64,000 bases of DNA, taken from Gemella massiliensis (GTDB taxonomy: Bacteria; Bacillota; Bacilli; Staphylococcales; Gemellaceae). The stretch is from positions 531,004 through 595,003 of the forward strand of contig NZ_LT635544.1 in NCBI RefSeq assembly GCF_900120125.1, read 5' to 3'. Under the pieces are notes generated by a model, which saw only the letters and a program-made list of their open reading frames with translations, had not been told where the DNA came from and did not search any database. A program made the translations under genes and the position numbers. Positions within the stretch are counted from its first letter, which is position 1. The number at the start of each line of letters is the position of its first letter. Below are positions 63,932-64,000 of this stretch, piece after piece.

Positions 63932-64000
63932 TATTTGGAGAGTTTGATCCTGGCTCAGGACGAACGCTGGCGGCGTGCCTAATACATGCAAGTCGAGCGA
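63932..64000 (+). rRNA. rrs: 16S ribosomal RNA, 5' end (cut by window edge)
   Basis: GGAGAGTTTGATCCTGGCTC, followed by AGGACGAACGCTGGCGGCGT and GCCTAATACATGCAAGTCGA, is the conserved start of bacterial 16S rRNA, with the Firmicute wording. The exact mature 5' end is a few bases uncertain. Confidence 0.98.

Overview
This window is strongly AT-rich chromosomal DNA from a low-GC Gram-positive bacterium of the class Bacilli. The evidence is a large Bacillus-type SRP RNA, RNase J, RbgA, YlaN, YqgQ, FloA, the YvcJ/YvcK pair, a MutS-MutL pair without MutH, and Bacillus-style gene order (cshB-nfo-zur; ylaN-ftsW). A Gemella-like organism is my best guess from overall gene style, but nothing in the window proves the genus. 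Most of it is housekeeping core genome. The accessory interest lies in insertion sequences, their solo relatives, a few decayed genes and structured non-coding segments.

Layout. 1-7.1 kb: the tail of an ABC exporter, an unknown very acidic small protein, a class A penicillin-binding protein, rapZ-yvcK and pgi. 7.1-8.65 kb: ISL3-type element copy 1, inside the pgi terminator. 8.8-9.8 kb: six tRNA genes on the minus strand, facing away from the SRP RNA gene. 9.9-15.1 kb: a MATE exporter, a frameshifted DUF1836 gene and a frameshifted DegV gene, then an NmrA-like oxidoreductase, its divergent HxlR regulator and a PTS-like permease, with a shared operator-like motif. 15.5-23 kb: a structured non-coding segment, rbgA-rnhB-rnjB, dinB, trmK, an acetyltransferase and a beta-lactamase-fold protein. 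23.1-24.7 kb: ISL3-type copy 2, again inside a terminator. 24.8-28.5 kb: crr, a degenerate rhomboid, yqgQ, ylaN and ftsW. 28.8-42.8 kb: queA-tgt-yajC, luxS, glyA, prs, pth, mfd-tag, a GrpB-like gene and murB, a decayed tfoX-like gene and rarA. 42.9-49.3 kb: tmRNA, then a long run of closely spaced genes (MBL protein, nfeD, floA, three unknown membrane proteins, pdp, deoC). 49.6-54.6 kb: cshB-nfo-zur-truB-ribF and rpsO. 54.7-62.1 kb: tRNA-Arg, rodA and mutS-mutL-miaA. 62.3-63.6 kb: a DDE insertion sequence. 63.7-64 kb: tandem rRNA promoters and the first bases of 16S rRNA.

The main patterns are about mobile DNA. Both ISL3-type copies carry perfect 8-bp target duplications and both interrupt the loop of a Rho-independent terminator. 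Both also carry the same 25-bp tandem duplication that splits the transposase frame. Shorter sequences resembling the ISL3 ends sit at or next to other gene ends (28.6, 49.3 and possibly 54.8 kb). The element at 62.3 kb has a 25-bp target duplication that coincides with the A-rich stretch just upstream of the rRNA P1 promoter. Solo ends of the same family lie between the divergent tRNA and SRP RNA promoters. This suggests two transposon families with different non-coding niches: terminator hairpins, and upstream regions of strong stable-RNA promoters.

Two adjacent genes (DUF1836 and DegV) are each broken by one missing A in an A-run. That could be assembly error, slippage or real decay. Other points of note are a J2-type RNase with no metal-binding motif, a rhomboid without recognisable catalytic residues, a tRNA-Phe with G37, and three uncharacterised membrane proteins after floA.
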